The position numbers and the translations under genes are program-made. Shown here piece by piece: positions 18,224 through 27,491 of a stretch of 64,000 nt of DNA. Numbering within the stretch: the first letter of the stretch is position 1; every line of letters starts with the position of its first letter. The DNA is from Mycobacterium sp. EPa45 (lineage in GTDB: Bacteria; Actinomycetota; Actinomycetes; Mycobacteriales; Mycobacteriaceae). The notes beneath the pieces are model-generated. The model saw only the letters and a program-made list of their open reading frames with translations. It was not told the DNA's origin and made no database searches. Where the stretch lies: assembly GCF_001021385.1 (NCBI RefSeq), contig NZ_CP011773.1, forward strand, positions 5,642,001-5,706,000, read 5' to 3'.

Positions 18224-18832
18224 ATGGCCACCAGACGCACCCAGGCGCAGCGCTCCGCGGCAACCCAGGACGCGTTGCGTACCGCCGCGCGCGAACTCTG
18301 GGGTGAACGCGGTTACGCCGACGTCGGGACGCCGGAGATCGCCCAGCGCGCCGGCGTCACCAGGGGCGCGATGTATCACCAGTACGCCGACAAGTCGGCG
18401 TTGTTCCTCGACGTCGTCGAGTCCGTCGAAGCCGACGTGATGAACCGGTTGGCCGAGGCGGTCGTCGCCCAGGAACCGCCGACGCCGGCCGCCACGCTGC
18501 ATGCGGCGGTGGACGCCTGGCTCGACATCAGCTCCGAGCGTGAGATCCGTCAGCTGATCCTGCTTGACGCGCCGAATGTGTTGGGCTGGAATGGTTTTCG
18601 TGATATCGCGGAGCGCTACAGCCTTGGCATGACCGAGCAGCTGCTACAGGCCGCGATGGATTCCGGCGAGCTCGCGACCCAACCGGTGCGGCCGCTGGCG
18701 CACATTCTCATCGGGGCTCTCGATGCCGCGGCGCTGACTATCGCGCACTCCGAGGACCCTGACCACACCGGCACCGAGGTCCGCAGCGCGTTGCACGGCA
18801 TCGTCAACGGCATGCTGGCCGGGCGCCCCTAG
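18224..18832 (+). CDS. TetR-family transcriptional regulator
   Basis: A 202-residue regulator. The N-terminal HTH reads GYADVGTPEIAQRAGVTRGAM followed by YHQYADKSALFLDVVE, the usual TetR pattern. The C-terminal two-thirds is a helical ligand-binding domain of unknown specificity, ending near LHGIVNGMLAG. ATG 18224 is the first in-frame start and sits just after AAGAG. It is divergent from the dehalogenase-like hydrolase gene and probably regulates both through the palindrome at 18175. Confidence 0.93.
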   Translation: MATRRTQAQRSAATQDALRTAARELWGERGYADVGTPEIAQRAGVTRGAMYHQYADKSALFLDVVESVEADVMNRLAEAVVAQEPPTPAATLHAAVDAWLDISSEREIRQLILLDAPNVLGWNGFRDIAERYSLGMTEQLLQAAMDSGELATQPVRPLAHILIGALDAAALTIAHSEDPDHTGTEVRSALHGIVNGMLAGRP

Positions 18833-18906
18833 CCAGTCCGTGCGCCGAGCCAGAACTCAGAGCGACCAGCGGGCCGAATTCTCGCTCTCAGTTCTGGATC
18901 GACGTC

Positions 18907-19278
18907 TCAGCCGGCCGCCCACTGCTTGGCTTGCTCGAGCCCGTCGAGGCCGAACACCGCGACCTCGCCGGGCATCAGCCAACCCACCACGTGAATGGTG
19001 TGCGCCACCCACTCCTTGTCACTGACCACCGCGACTCGCTTGAAGGCGGCGTGGCGCGAGAAGAGCGTGCCCAGGCCGAGTTTGAGGTCTTCGACCAGAC
19101 CGCCGGGGCCGAAGCCCTGGTAATCGGAGTCGATGACCTCGACGATTCGGATCTCCCCGCCGGCCTTCAACAGTTCGTCCATCGTGGGACTGAATGCCTT
19201 CAGGTCGTCGCCACTGACCCGGCCCGACACCCGTATCCCCGTCACGCCTTCCGGCATGTCGGAAAGAACTTCGATCAT
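18907..19278 (-). CDS. SpoIIAA-like (STAS-related) protein
   Basis: A 123-residue protein of the SpoIIAA-like family (DUF3478 type). It begins MIEVLSDMPEGVTGIRVSG and carries the GFGPGGLVEDLKLGLGTLF and RVAVVSDKEWVAHTIHVVGW segments characteristic of these STAS-like domains. The residue normally phosphorylated in true anti-anti-sigma factors is not evident, so a partner-switching role is only a possibility; a lipid-binding role has been suggested for related folds. It stands alone, with no anti-sigma gene nearby. Confidence 0.8.
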   Translation of the reverse strand: MIEVLSDMPEGVTGIRVSGRVSGDDLKAFSPTMDELLKAGGEIRIVEVIDSDYQGFGPGGLVEDLKLGLGTLFSRHAAFKRVAVVSDKEWVAHTIHVVGWLMPGEVAVFGLDGLEQAKQWAAG

Positions 19279-19303
19279 CGGTTCAGCGTAGAACCGCGCG
19301 TGT

Positions 19304-19705
19304 TCAGGCGGCGGAGATTTGCAGTCGATCCTGAATCCGGCTCAGTGCTGCGCGCGCCCGCAGCTGCAAGTCGTCGCCCGGCCCGACCGGCATGAGTGTG
19401 ACCCCATCGGCAACCCCGGCGACGTACAGATCAGCGACCAGCCCGGCCAGCCCATCGAGGGTTCCCGCATAGCGCACACCGTCGGCATCACCGTAATCGG
19501 CGAACGCAGCCAGCGCCGTGCGTGGGTCGTCGGCGACCGACACAGCCAGATCGAGCACTACGGCGACGTCCGTGGGCAGCCTGCGGCGGCGTCGTGCCGC
19601 CTCCTGCAGGTCCGCGGCGCTCAACCGCACCACCGGGCCCGCACCCGCGGTCAACTCGGTCCAGGCACCCCCGGCCTCTGAAATGAAGACCCGCAACTCC
19701 GGCAT
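19304..19705 (-). CDS. Small protein resembling the C-terminal tail of a luciferase-like monooxygenase
   Basis: About 133 residues from ATG 19705. The part after residue 50 (VAVVLDLAVSVADD, RYAGTLDGLAGLVADL, GVADGVTLMPVGPGDDL) looks like the C-terminal region of DszA/NtaA-type flavin monooxygenases, where a GTxxxLA helix and the DGxxLxP strand close the TIM barrel. The barrel itself, with the flavin site, is missing, so it is either a reduced derivative with another role or a relic. In-frame starts upstream to 19750 are possible. It lies 25 bp from the SpoIIAA-like gene on the same strand. Resemblance judged by eye only. Confidence 0.6.
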   Translation of the reverse strand: MPELRVFISEAGGAWTELTAGAGPVVRLSAADLQEAARRRRRLPTDVAVVLDLAVSVADDPRTALAAFADYGDADGVRYAGTLDGLAGLVADLYVAGVADGVTLMPVGPGDDLQLRARAALSRIQDRLQISAA

Positions 19706-19785
19706 GGCGGCCACGCTAAGGACACGAGGAACCACCGGCAATGGTTCCATTCATCCGGACGCGAAGGGCATGACGGCCAACCCGC

Positions 19786-20754
19786 TCAGCGTTTGTCGAC
19801 CACCTGGGTCTTGATGAGGCTGGCGACCATCGTCAGGAACAGCGTCAACACGATCACGGCCAGACTCAGCAACGTCGGTATCTCCGGGACAGGGACGTGC
19901 TGGCCACCGTTGATGAAAGGCAGCTCGTTTTCGTGCAGCGCATGCAGCACGAGCTTGACCCCGATGAAGAACAGGATGAAGGCCAGGCCCTGCGACAGAT
20001 ACACCAGGCGGTTGAGCAGATCGCCGAGCAGGAAGTACAGCTGCCGCAGGCCCATCAGCGCGAAAAGGTTTGCGGTGAAAACGATGTACGGCTCGCGGGT
20101 CAGACCGTAGATCGCCGGGATGGAGTCCAGTGCGAACAGCAGGTCGGTGGTGCCCAGCGCCACGATGACCAGGAACATCGGGGTCATCAGCCGCTTGCCG
20201 CCCTCTTTGAGATAGAGCTTGAGGCCGTCCCATTTGTCGGTGGTGGGAACGTATTTGCGGGCCAGGCGCACCACGGTGTTCTCGGCGTCGTCGTCGTGCT
20301 CGGTGTCGCGAGCCAGCCTGATCGCCGTGTACAGCAGGAACGCGCCGAAGATGTAGAAGATCCACGAAAACTGTGCAATGGCAACGGCACCCAGCGCGAT
20401 GAAGATTCCCCGGAAGATCAGCGCGAGGACGATGCCGATCAGCAGCGCCTCTTGTTGATAGACCTTCGGCACTTTGAAGCTGGCCATGATGATGATGAAG
20501 ATGAACAGGTTGTCCACCGACAGGCTGTACTCGGTGAGCCAGCCGGCAAAGAACTCCAGGCCGAACTGGCCGCCGTGGAAGTTCCACACCCACACCCCGA
20601 ACGCGATGGCCAGACCGATGTAGAACGACAGATAGATACCGCACTCACGCATCGTGGGTTCGTGCGGGCGCCGCGCGATGAAGATCACATCGAACAGCAG
20701 CACCGCGACCGTCACGCCGATGGTGATGAACCATTCGAGCGAAGACACATTCAT
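19786..20754 (-). CDS. terC: TerC/Alx-family membrane protein, probable manganese exporter
   Basis: A 322-residue integral membrane protein with about nine hydrophobic segments. TerC hallmarks are FTVSLEY-like first helices (VTVAVLLFDVIFIA), the acidic motif LTEYSLSVDNLFIFIIIM, and FALDSIPAIYGLTREPYIVF. The intramembrane Asp residues are those thought to bind metal. TerC/Alx proteins export Mn2+, in some cases supporting metalation of secreted enzymes. ATG 20754 is chosen because GGAGGT precedes it at seven bases; an earlier start at 20775 lacks this. The leader carries a probable manganese riboswitch, which supports the metal assignment. Confidence 0.9.
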   Translation of the reverse strand: MNVSSLEWFITIGVTVAVLLFDVIFIARRPHEPTMRECGIYLSFYIGLAIAFGVWVWNFHGGQFGLEFFAGWLTEYSLSVDNLFIFIIIMASFKVPKVYQQEALLIGIVLALIFRGIFIALGAVAIAQFSWIFYIFGAFLLYTAIRLARDTEHDDDAENTVVRLARKYVPTTDKWDGLKLYLKEGGKRLMTPMFLVIVALGTTDLLFALDSIPAIYGLTREPYIVFTANLFALMGLRQLYFLLGDLLNRLVYLSQGLAFILFFIGVKLVLHALHENELPFINGGQHVPVPEIPTLLSLAVIVLTLFLTMVASLIKTQVVDKR

Positions 20755-20777
20755 ATACAGACCTCCGGGCGTCACAG

Positions 20778-20882
20778 AACGTCCGAGGTCTCTTCCGCCG
20801 CTGCGAGCGCGGCCCGCGGCACCGGACGACCGACATTGGCCGCCGTGGTGACGACACCGCGACGAAGGAATACTCCCCTCAC
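20778..20882 (-). ncRNA. yybP-ykoY (manganese) riboswitch in the terC leader
   Basis: On the minus strand the leader contains GGGGAGTA (20878-20871), then GTCGTCACCACG, a GC-rich arm, and GAAGAGACCTCGG (20795-20783), about 30 nt before the terC ribosome-binding site. These blocks in this order match what I recall of actinobacterial yybP-ykoY riboswitches, whose L1 loop is GGGGAGUA and whose L3 loop carries a GACC core; the two loops together bind Mn2+. The downstream gene is a TerC-type Mn exporter, the usual partner. With no long T-run after it, control would more likely act on translation. Confidence 0.75.
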
Positions 20883-20964
20883 ACAGCAGTCTGTCAGGTC
20901 CGCGGACACGTGAGCAAACCGGGCACAGGATCGGCTGCGCGCACCGGCCGCGTCCGGCACCGGG

Positions 20965-23900
20965 ATGTCAACGACGCCGCCTAGGATCCTCGTCGTGGCG
21001 ACGCCGGAAATCCCCCCGCAGTACCTGTTGTCGGAGCAGGCACCGCCGCCGCGCACGCTCATCGACATCCTCTACGAGACGGCCAATCGGTATCCCGAGG
21101 CCGCCGCGATCGACGACGGCACGGTGCAGTTGACCTACGCCGAGCTGATCGCCGACATCGAGGAAAGCGTCGAATGGCTGGCCGCCCGCGGGATCGGCCG
21201 CGGTGACCGGATCGGCATTCGGATGCCGTCGGGCAGTTACGCCCTGTATGTCGCAATCCTCTCGACGCTGGCGGCCGGCGCGGCGTACGTTCCGGTCGAC
21301 GCCGACGATCCCGATGAGCGTGCAGAACTGGTCTTCCACGAGGCCGGCGTCGTCGCCGTCATCACCGAGGCAGGTCTGACGCGCGGGCCGGGCTCGTCGC
21401 GCGGCTGGCGGGCAACCGCCCCCCTGGGTCGCGACGACGCGTGGATCATCTTCACCTCGGGATCCACCGGAACCCCCAAGGGCGTTGCCGTCACCCATCG
21501 CAATGCGGCGGCGTTCGTCGATGCCGAGGCACGAATGTTCCTGCAGCACAATCCGATCGGGCCCGCAGACCGGGTGCTGGCCGGTCTGTCGGTGGCGTTC
21601 GACGCATCCTGCGAGGAGATGTGGCTGGCGTGGCGTTACGGGGCATGCCTGGTGCCGGCGCCACGCGCCCTGGTGCGCAGCGGTATGGACCTAGGGCCAT
21701 GGTTGGTGGCGCGCGACATCACCGTGGTGTCCACGGTGCCCACGCTGGCGTCGCTGTGGCCGGCCGAAGCGCTCGAGCAGGTGCGGCTGCTGATCTTCGG
21801 CGGCGAGGCCTGCCCACCCGAGCTGGCCGAGCGACTCGCGGTCGACGGCCGCGAGGTGTGGAACACCTACGGGCCGACGGAAGCGACGGTGGTGGCCAGC
21901 GCCGCCCGCCTCGACGGGCGCAGCGCGGTCAGCATCGGCCGCCCGCTGCCGGGCTGGGACCTCGCAGTCGTCGACTCCAGCGGTGCGCCGGTCGCCATCG
22001 GCCAGGTTGGTGAACTGGTGATCGGCGGCGTCGGCCTGGCCCGCTATCTCGATCCGGAGAAAGACGCCGAGAAATACGCGCCGATGCCGACGCTGCAGTG
22101 GGCGCGCGCCTACCGCAGCGGTGACCTGGTCCGGCTGGAGGCCGACGGCCTGTACTTCCAGGGCCGCGCCGACGATCAGGTCAAGGTCGGCGGACGCCGC
22201 ATTGAACTCGGTGAGGTCGACTCGGCGCTGGTGCACCTGCCGGGGGTCAGCGGGGGCGCCGCGGCGGTGCGGCGCACAGCGAGCGGCACGCCGATGCTGG
22301 TCGGTTATATCGCCAGTGCCAACCCCGACTTCGACCTCGCCGCCGCCCGCGCCCACCTGACGCAGGTCCTGCCCGCCGCGTTGGTACCCCGCCTGGTGTT
22401 GCTCGACGAACTCCCGACCCGGACCTCGGGCAAGGTCGATCGCAACGCGTTGCCCTGGCCGCCGCCGGGATATCAGGACTCCGAACCCGACCTGGGCGGC
22501 ACGATGGGCTGGCTGGCCGGGTTGTGGCGCGACGTCCTCGGCGCGGTCGTCGACGGTCCCGAGGCCGACTTCTTCGCCCTCGGCGGCGGATCGCTGTCCG
22601 CGGCTCAGCTGGTGGCCGCGCTGCGCCAGCGCTATCCACAGCTGACCGTCGCCCAGCTCTACGACCACCCCAGGCTGGGGTCGCTGGCCGAGTTCCTCGA
22701 AGAACAGAAACCTCCGGCCGCGGTCACCCCACGCACCGTCGATCCGACGCCGGTGTCGACGCAGGCCGCCCAGGTGCTGCTGTCGGTGCCGCTGGCCACC
22801 CTGACCGGGCTGCAGTGGGTGACGTGGCTGGCACTGATCAACAATGTGGCCCTCACCGTGCACCCGCTGCCATGGCTGGTGCCGGTCAACTGGTGGCTGG
22901 TGGCGGTGGCGTTCATCTTGTTCATCACCCCGATCGGGCGGATGGGCATCGCCGTGCTGGGAGCACGCACGCTGCTGTCCGGACTGGAGCCGGGCACCTA
23001 CCGCCGTGGCGGATCCGAGCACCTGCGGGTGTGGCTGGCCGAACGGCTGGCCGACGCCAGCGGCGCCGAGAACCTCGCGGGTGCGCCGTGGCTGGTGTAC
23101 TACGCACGGGCGCTGGGTAACAAGGTCGGCAAAGGCGTGGATCTGCATTCGGCGCCACCGGTGACCGGCATGCTTGCGCTCGGTCACCGGGTGTCCATCG
23201 AACCGGAGGTCGACCTGACCGGGCATTGGATCGACGGCGACCTGTTCCATGTCGGCCCGATCAGCGTCGGCAACGACGCCAGCATCGGGGCGCGCACCAC
23301 ATTGTTCCCGGGTGCCGTCGTCGGCAAGAACGCCGACGTGGCACCGGGCTCGGGAGTCGTCGGCAAGGTGAAGAACGGGCAGTACTGGAAGGGTTCCCCG
23401 GCAATCAAGTCCGGCAAGGCCCGTCATCCGTGGCCGCAGTACCGGCCGCCGCGGGCGCCGCTGTGGGTGGCCGCGTACGGCGTGACCTCCATACTGCTCG
23501 GGGCGGTGCCGCTGGTGGCACTGGCCATCGGTTTGGGCGTGCTGGTATGGCCGGCCCGGCACAGCGCGACGCTGACATCAGCCATCGCGGCGGCCGCACC
23601 GTGGGTTCCGGTTGCAGCGCTGGCGTCTCTGGTCTTCTACGCAGTGATCACCGTTCTCAAGGTGCGGATCCTCGCGATCGGACTGCGCGAGGGCTATCAC
23701 CCGGTGCGCAGCCGGGTGGGCTGGCAACTGTGGACCACCGAACGGCTGATGGACGCCGCCCGCAACTACCTGTTCCCGCTGTACGCCAGCCTGCTCACCC
23801 CGTGGTGGCTGCGGGCGCTCGGCGCGAAAGTGGGCCGCAACACCGAGATCTCGACCGCACTGTTGACACCGAAGTTCACCGTTGTCGAGGACGCCGCATT

Positions 23901-24900
23901 CCTGGCCGACGACACGATGGTCGCCTCCTACGAGCTCGGCGGCGGCTGGATCCACGTCGCCAAGGCCACTGTCGGCAAGCGGGCATTCCTGGGTAACTCC
24001 GGGATCACCCAGCCGGGCCGACGGGTCCCGGACGACGGATTGGTGGCGGTGCTTTCGGCTGCCCCGCACAAGGCGAAGGCCGGTTCCTCGTGGCTGGGCA
24101 GCCCGCCGATCCGGTTGCGACGCCGCGCCGACGAAGCCGACGCATCGCTGACCTACACCCCGCCGATGCGGTTGAAAGTCATGCGCGCCGCCGTCGAGAC
24201 CTGCCGGCTGATCCCGGTCATCGTCACCTTCGCGATCGGGGTGGCAGTACTGGCCGCACTGCAAGCGCTGGTGCTGGAATTCGGTTATGGCTGGGCGGCA
24301 TTGGCCGGCGGCGTCGTGTTGCTGATCGCCGGTGCGGTCGCCGGCGGTATCGCCGTGGCTGCCAAATGGCTTGTGGTGGGTCATATCCCAGCGGGTGAAC
24401 ATCCCCTGTGGTCCTCGTTCGTGTGGCGCAACGAGGTGTCGGACACCTTCGTGGAGACGGTGGCCGCGCCGTGGTTCGCCCGCGCCGCCAGCGGGACCCC
24501 GGTGATGAACCTGTGGCTGCGGGCGCTGGGCGCGAAGATCGGCCGCGGCGTGTGGTGCGAGACGTACTGGCTGCCGGAAGCCGACCTGGTGACGCTGCAG
24601 CGCGCCAGCACCGTCAACCGCGGCTGCGTGGTGCAGACGCATCTGTTCCATGATCGGATCATGCGCATGGACACCGTCGTGCTCGACGAGGGTGCCACGC
24701 TCGGACCGCACTGCGTTGCGTTGCCCGCCGCCAAGCTCGGCGCCGGCGCCACCGTCGGCCCGGCCTCACTGGTGATGCGCGGCGACGAGGTACCGCCGTC
24801 GACCCGATGGCAGGGCAATCCAATTGCGCCATGGCTCATTTCGAGGAAGAAGACACGCGACGAAGCTCCCTCGCGCAAATCCGAGGACAGCGCCGCGTGA
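20965..24900 (+). CDS. Pls/PosA-type membrane-bound non-ribosomal peptide synthetase
   Basis: A 1311-residue protein with three parts. First is an adenylation domain (about residues 25-510; IIFTSGSTGTPKGV near 160-172, YGPTEATVVASA, YRSGDLVRLEADG). Second is a carrier domain with phosphopantetheine Ser543 in ALGGGSLSAAQL. Third is a long terminal region (about 590-1300) with six predicted membrane helices in pairs separated by hexapeptide-repeat-like soluble domains. There is no condensation or thioesterase domain. This is the architecture of poly-lysine synthetase (Pls) and its relatives, where the soluble repeats act as condensation domains making amino-acid homopolymers at the membrane. 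GTG 20995 is an alternative start. Its 3' end overlaps the M1 peptidase gene. The monomer cannot be read from the sequence. Confidence 0.88.
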   Translation: MSTTPPRILVVATPEIPPQYLLSEQAPPPRTLIDILYETANRYPEAAAIDDGTVQLTYAELIADIEESVEWLAARGIGRGDRIGIRMPSGSYALYVAILSTLAAGAAYVPVDADDPDERAELVFHEAGVVAVITEAGLTRGPGSSRGWRATAPLGRDDAWIIFTSGSTGTPKGVAVTHRNAAAFVDAEARMFLQHNPIGPADRVLAGLSVAFDASCEEMWLAWRYGACLVPAPRALVRSGMDLGPWLVARDITVVSTVPTLASLWPAEALEQVRLLIFGGEACPPELAERLAVDGREVWNTYGPTEATVVASAARLDGRSAVSIGRPLPGWDLAVVDSSGAPVAIGQVGELVIGGVGLARYLDPEKDAEKYAPMPTLQWARAYRSGDLVRLEADGLYFQGRADDQVKVGGRRIELGEVDSALVHLPGVSGGAAAVRRTASGTPMLVGYIASANPDFDLAAARAHLTQVLPAALVPRLVLLDELPTRTSGKVDRNALPWPPPGYQDSEPDLGGTMGWLAGLWRDVLGAVVDGPEADFFALGGGSLSAAQLVAALRQRYPQLTVAQLYDHPRLGSLAEFLEEQKPPAAVTPRTVDPTPVSTQAAQVLLSVPLATLTGLQWVTWLALINNVALTVHPLPWLVPVNWWLVAVAFILFITPIGRMGIAVLGARTLLSGLEPGTYRRGGSEHLRVWLAERLADASGAENLAGAPWLVYYARALGNKVGKGVDLHSAPPVTGMLALGHRVSIEPEVDLTGHWIDGDLFHVGPISVGNDASIGARTTLFPGAVVGKNADVAPGSGVVGKVKNGQYWKGSPAIKSGKARHPWPQYRPPRAPLWVAAYGVTSILLGAVPLVALAIGLGVLVWPARHSATLTSAIAAAAPWVPVAALASLVFYAVITVLKVRILAIGLREGYHPVRSRVGWQLWTTERLMDAARNYLFPLYASLLTPWWLRALGAKVGRNTEISTALLTPKFTVVEDAAFLADDTMVASYELGGGWIHVAKATVGKRAFLGNSGITQPGRRVPDDGLVAVLSAAPHKAKAGSSWLGSPPIRLRRRADEADASLTYTPPMRLKVMRAAVETCRLIPVIVTFAIGVAVLAALQALVLEFGYGWAALAGGVVLLIAGAVAGGIAVAAKWLVVGHIPAGEHPLWSSFVWRNEVSDTFVETVAAPWFARAASGTPVMNLWLRALGAKIGRGVWCETYWLPEADLVTLQRASTVNRGCVVQTHLFHDRIMRMDTVVLDEGATLGPHCVALPAAKLGAGATVGPASLVMRGDEVPPSTRWQGNPIAPWLISRKKTRDEAPSRKSEDSAA

Positions 24901-26234
24901 AACAGCCCGCCAAGAAGGCCGCCAAGAAAGGCGGTCCACCCGTCATCGATCCGTACCTGCCGAACAACGGCAACTTCGGCTACCGAGTGTCGCGCTACGA
25001 GCTGGACCTCGAGTACAAGGTCGCGATCAACCGCCTGACCGGTACCGCCACCATCACCGCGACGACGCTGGCGTCACTGAAGACGTTCACGCTGGATCTG
25101 TCCTCCGCGCTGTCGGTGTCGAAGGTGACGGTCAACGGCCGTCGCCCGGCCAACTTCTCGGCCTCCAACGGCAAGCTGCACATCACCCTGTCCACGCCGC
25201 TGCCGGCCGGTGCGGCGATGTCGATCAGCGTTCGATACGGGGGGAACCCGCGGCCCATCCGAAGTTATTGGGGGGAAGTCGGTTTCGAGGAGCTATCGAA
25301 CGGCGCGCTGGTCGCCGGTCAGCCGAACGGGGCGGCGTCATGGTTCCCCTGCGACGACCATCCGAGCGCCAAGGCCAGCTACCGCATCCAGATCAGCACC
25401 GACAGCCCCTACCGCGCGCTGGCCAACGGCGAACTGGTGTCACGGCGGGTCCGCGCCGCGCAGACCGTGTGGACCTACGAACAGCCGGAGCCGACGTCGA
25501 CCTATCTGATCACGTTGCAGATCGGCATGTACGGCACCCACAAGCTGCCCAAGGCCCAGGTGCCGATGCAGGCGGTGCTGCCGGACCGGCTGCGGCCCGA
25601 CTTCGACCACGACTTCGGGCGGCAGCCGCAGATGATGAAGTTGTTCATCAACCTGTTCGGCCCGTACCCGTTGGGCCATGGCTACACCGTTGTGGTGACC
25701 GACGACGACCTCGAAATACCACTTGAGGCACAAGGTATTTCGATCTTCGGCGCCAACCATTGCGACGGTAAGCGCGGTGCCGAGCGGCTGATCGCGCACG
25801 AGTTGGCCCACCAGTGGTTCGGCAACAGCGTGACCGTGCGGCGCTGGCGCGACATCTGGTTGCACGAGGGATTCGCCTCCTACGCCGAATGGTTGTGGTC
25901 GGAGGACTCCGGCGGCCGAACCGCCGATCAGTGGGCCCACCACTATCACGCCAAGCTGGAGTCCTCGCCGCAGGATCTGCTGCTGGCCGACCCCGGGCCG
26001 CGCGACATGTTCGACGACCGGGTCTACAAGCGCGGTGCACTCACCCTGCACGTCCTGCGCGGCACCCTCGGTGACGACAACTTCTTTGCGCTGCTGCGGG
26101 ATTGGACCAGCCGGCACCGGCACAGCACGGTGGTGACCGATGACTTCACCGGCCTTGCCGCCAACTACGCCGACGTTTCGCTGCGTCCGCTGTGGGATGC
26201 CTGGCTGTACTCCACCGAGGTGCCGCGGCTGTGA
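24897..26234 (+). CDS. Short M1-family zinc metallopeptidase
   Basis: A 445-residue M1 (gluzincin) peptidase with the N-terminal beta domain and catalytic domain but without the large C-terminal helical domain of aminopeptidase N. Zinc ligands are H301 and H305 in HELAHQW and E324 in LHEGFASYAEW, and the following YKRGALTLHVLR supplies the usual catalytic Tyr. The exopeptidase motif GAMEN is replaced by PLEAQGIS, so true aminopeptidase action is not certain. There is a Lys-rich N-terminus (KQPAKKAAKKGG) and no signal peptide. The GTG start overlaps the NRPS stop (GTGA), and its own stop overlaps the next start, indicating coupled translation. Confidence 0.9.
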   Translation: MKQPAKKAAKKGGPPVIDPYLPNNGNFGYRVSRYELDLEYKVAINRLTGTATITATTLASLKTFTLDLSSALSVSKVTVNGRRPANFSASNGKLHITLSTPLPAGAAMSISVRYGGNPRPIRSYWGEVGFEELSNGALVAGQPNGAASWFPCDDHPSAKASYRIQISTDSPYRALANGELVSRRVRAAQTVWTYEQPEPTSTYLITLQIGMYGTHKLPKAQVPMQAVLPDRLRPDFDHDFGRQPQMMKLFINLFGPYPLGHGYTVVVTDDDLEIPLEAQGISIFGANHCDGKRGAERLIAHELAHQWFGNSVTVRRWRDIWLHEGFASYAEWLWSEDSGGRTADQWAHHYHAKLESSPQDLLLADPGPRDMFDDRVYKRGALTLHVLRGTLGDDNFFALLRDWTSRHRHSTVVTDDFTGLAANYADVSLRPLWDAWLYSTEVPRL

Positions 26235-27475
26235 CCGACGCGGGCGCCGGAACCGGGGCGATCACCCGCAGCAGCGTGGCCAGAGTCGGTGCAGCCACCG
26301 CGATCTCGGCGGTGTGCGGCTACGCGGTGCTCTATCTGGCCGCCCGCGCGCTCGACCCGGCCGGCTTCTCGGTGTTCGGGGTCTTCTGGGGTGCGTTCGG
26401 GTTGGTCGGCGGTGCGGCGTACGGGCTGCTGCAGGAGGCCACCCGGGAGGTGCGCTCGGCAGCCTACGTCGAGATCGCCGAGGGACCCCGTACCCACCCG
26501 ATGCGGGTCGCGATGGCCGTCGGCGTGGTCGCCGCTCTCGTCATGGCGGGCACGTCGTTGCTGTGGGCGCCGCATGTGTTCAGCCAGTCCCGACCCCTGT
26601 CGGTGGTGCTGCTCAGCGTAGGCCTGGCCGGCTTCTGCATCCATGCAACACTTTTGGGCCTGCTGGCCGGGACCGGGCGCTGGGGTGGTTACGGGGCCCT
26701 GATGGTCACCGACGCCGTCATGCGGGTCGTGGTGGCAGTGGTGGCGTTCGCGGTGGGCTGGGGCCTGGATGGATTCCTGTGGGCGACGGTCGCCGGTGCG
26801 ATCGGATGGCTGCTCTTGTTGGCGGCGTCACCGGGAGCACGTACCGCGGCCGGACTGCGCACCCCCGGCAGCACCGCGACCTTCCTGCGCGGCGCCGGGC
26901 ATTCGATCGCCGCCGCAGGCGCGAGCGCGATCCTCGTCATGGGATTCCCGGTGTTGCTCAAAGCGACCTCCGGCGGTGACCTCGGTGCGGCCGGCGGCGT
27001 GGTGATCCTGGCGGTGACGTTGACCCGCGCGCCGCTGTTGGTTCCGCTCACCGCGATGCAGGGCAATCTGATCGCGCACTTCGTGGACCACCGCGGCCAC
27101 CGGCTCAAGGCGTTGATCGCCCCCGCGGCCGTCGTGCTCGGGCTCGGCGCCGTCGGGGTGGTGGCCGCCGGACTGCTCGGGCCGTGGCTGATCAGGGTGG
27201 CGTTCGGCGACGAGTACGGTCCCGGCGGGGTGCTGCTGGCCTGGCTGACCGCCGGGGCGGTGGCGATCGCGCTACTGACCGTGACGGGCGCGGCGACAGT
27301 GGCGGCCGGCCTGCACCGGGCGTACTCGATCGGCTGGGTCGGGGCCACGGTCGTCTCGGCGGCCCTGCTGAGCCTGCCCATGGACCTGACCGATCGCACC
27401 GTGGTCGCCCTGCTGTGCGGACCGCTGGTCGGAATAGCCGTCCACCTGGCCGCACTGGCCCGCGCCGCACGCTGA
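26231..27475 (+). CDS. Polysaccharide flippase-like membrane protein (MOP superfamily), Rv3630 type
   Basis: A 414-residue polytopic membrane protein with 12 or more hydrophobic segments and few charged residues, resembling Wzx/MurJ-type lipid-linked sugar flippases. By order it matches M. tuberculosis Rv3630. A role in moving a polyprenyl-phosphate-linked sugar across the membrane fits the next gene, ppgS, which makes such a lipid. The GTG start overlaps the M1 peptidase stop (GTGA). The fold assignment rests on hydrophobicity and context, not on a defining motif. Confidence 0.75.
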   Translation: MTDAGAGTGAITRSSVARVGAATAISAVCGYAVLYLAARALDPAGFSVFGVFWGAFGLVGGAAYGLLQEATREVRSAAYVEIAEGPRTHPMRVAMAVGVVAALVMAGTSLLWAPHVFSQSRPLSVVLLSVGLAGFCIHATLLGLLAGTGRWGGYGALMVTDAVMRVVVAVVAFAVGWGLDGFLWATVAGAIGWLLLLAASPGARTAAGLRTPGSTATFLRGAGHSIAAAGASAILVMGFPVLLKATSGGDLGAAGGVVILAVTLTRAPLLVPLTAMQGNLIAHFVDHRGHRLKALIAPAAVVLGLGAVGVVAAGLLGPWLIRVAFGDEYGPGGVLLAWLTAGAVAIALLTVTGAATVAAGLHRAYSIGWVGATVVSAALLSLPMDLTDRTVVALLCGPLVGIAVHLAALARAAR

Positions 27476-27491
27476 AGCACCGGTTCTCGGC

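Noticed and set aside
21691..23562. Long minus-strand open frame (623 codons) opposite the NRPS gene
   Set aside because: It is the shadow of a high-GC gene: no ribosome-binding site, composition dominated by Arg/Gln/His/Gly, and the plus strand encodes a clear multidomain synthetase.
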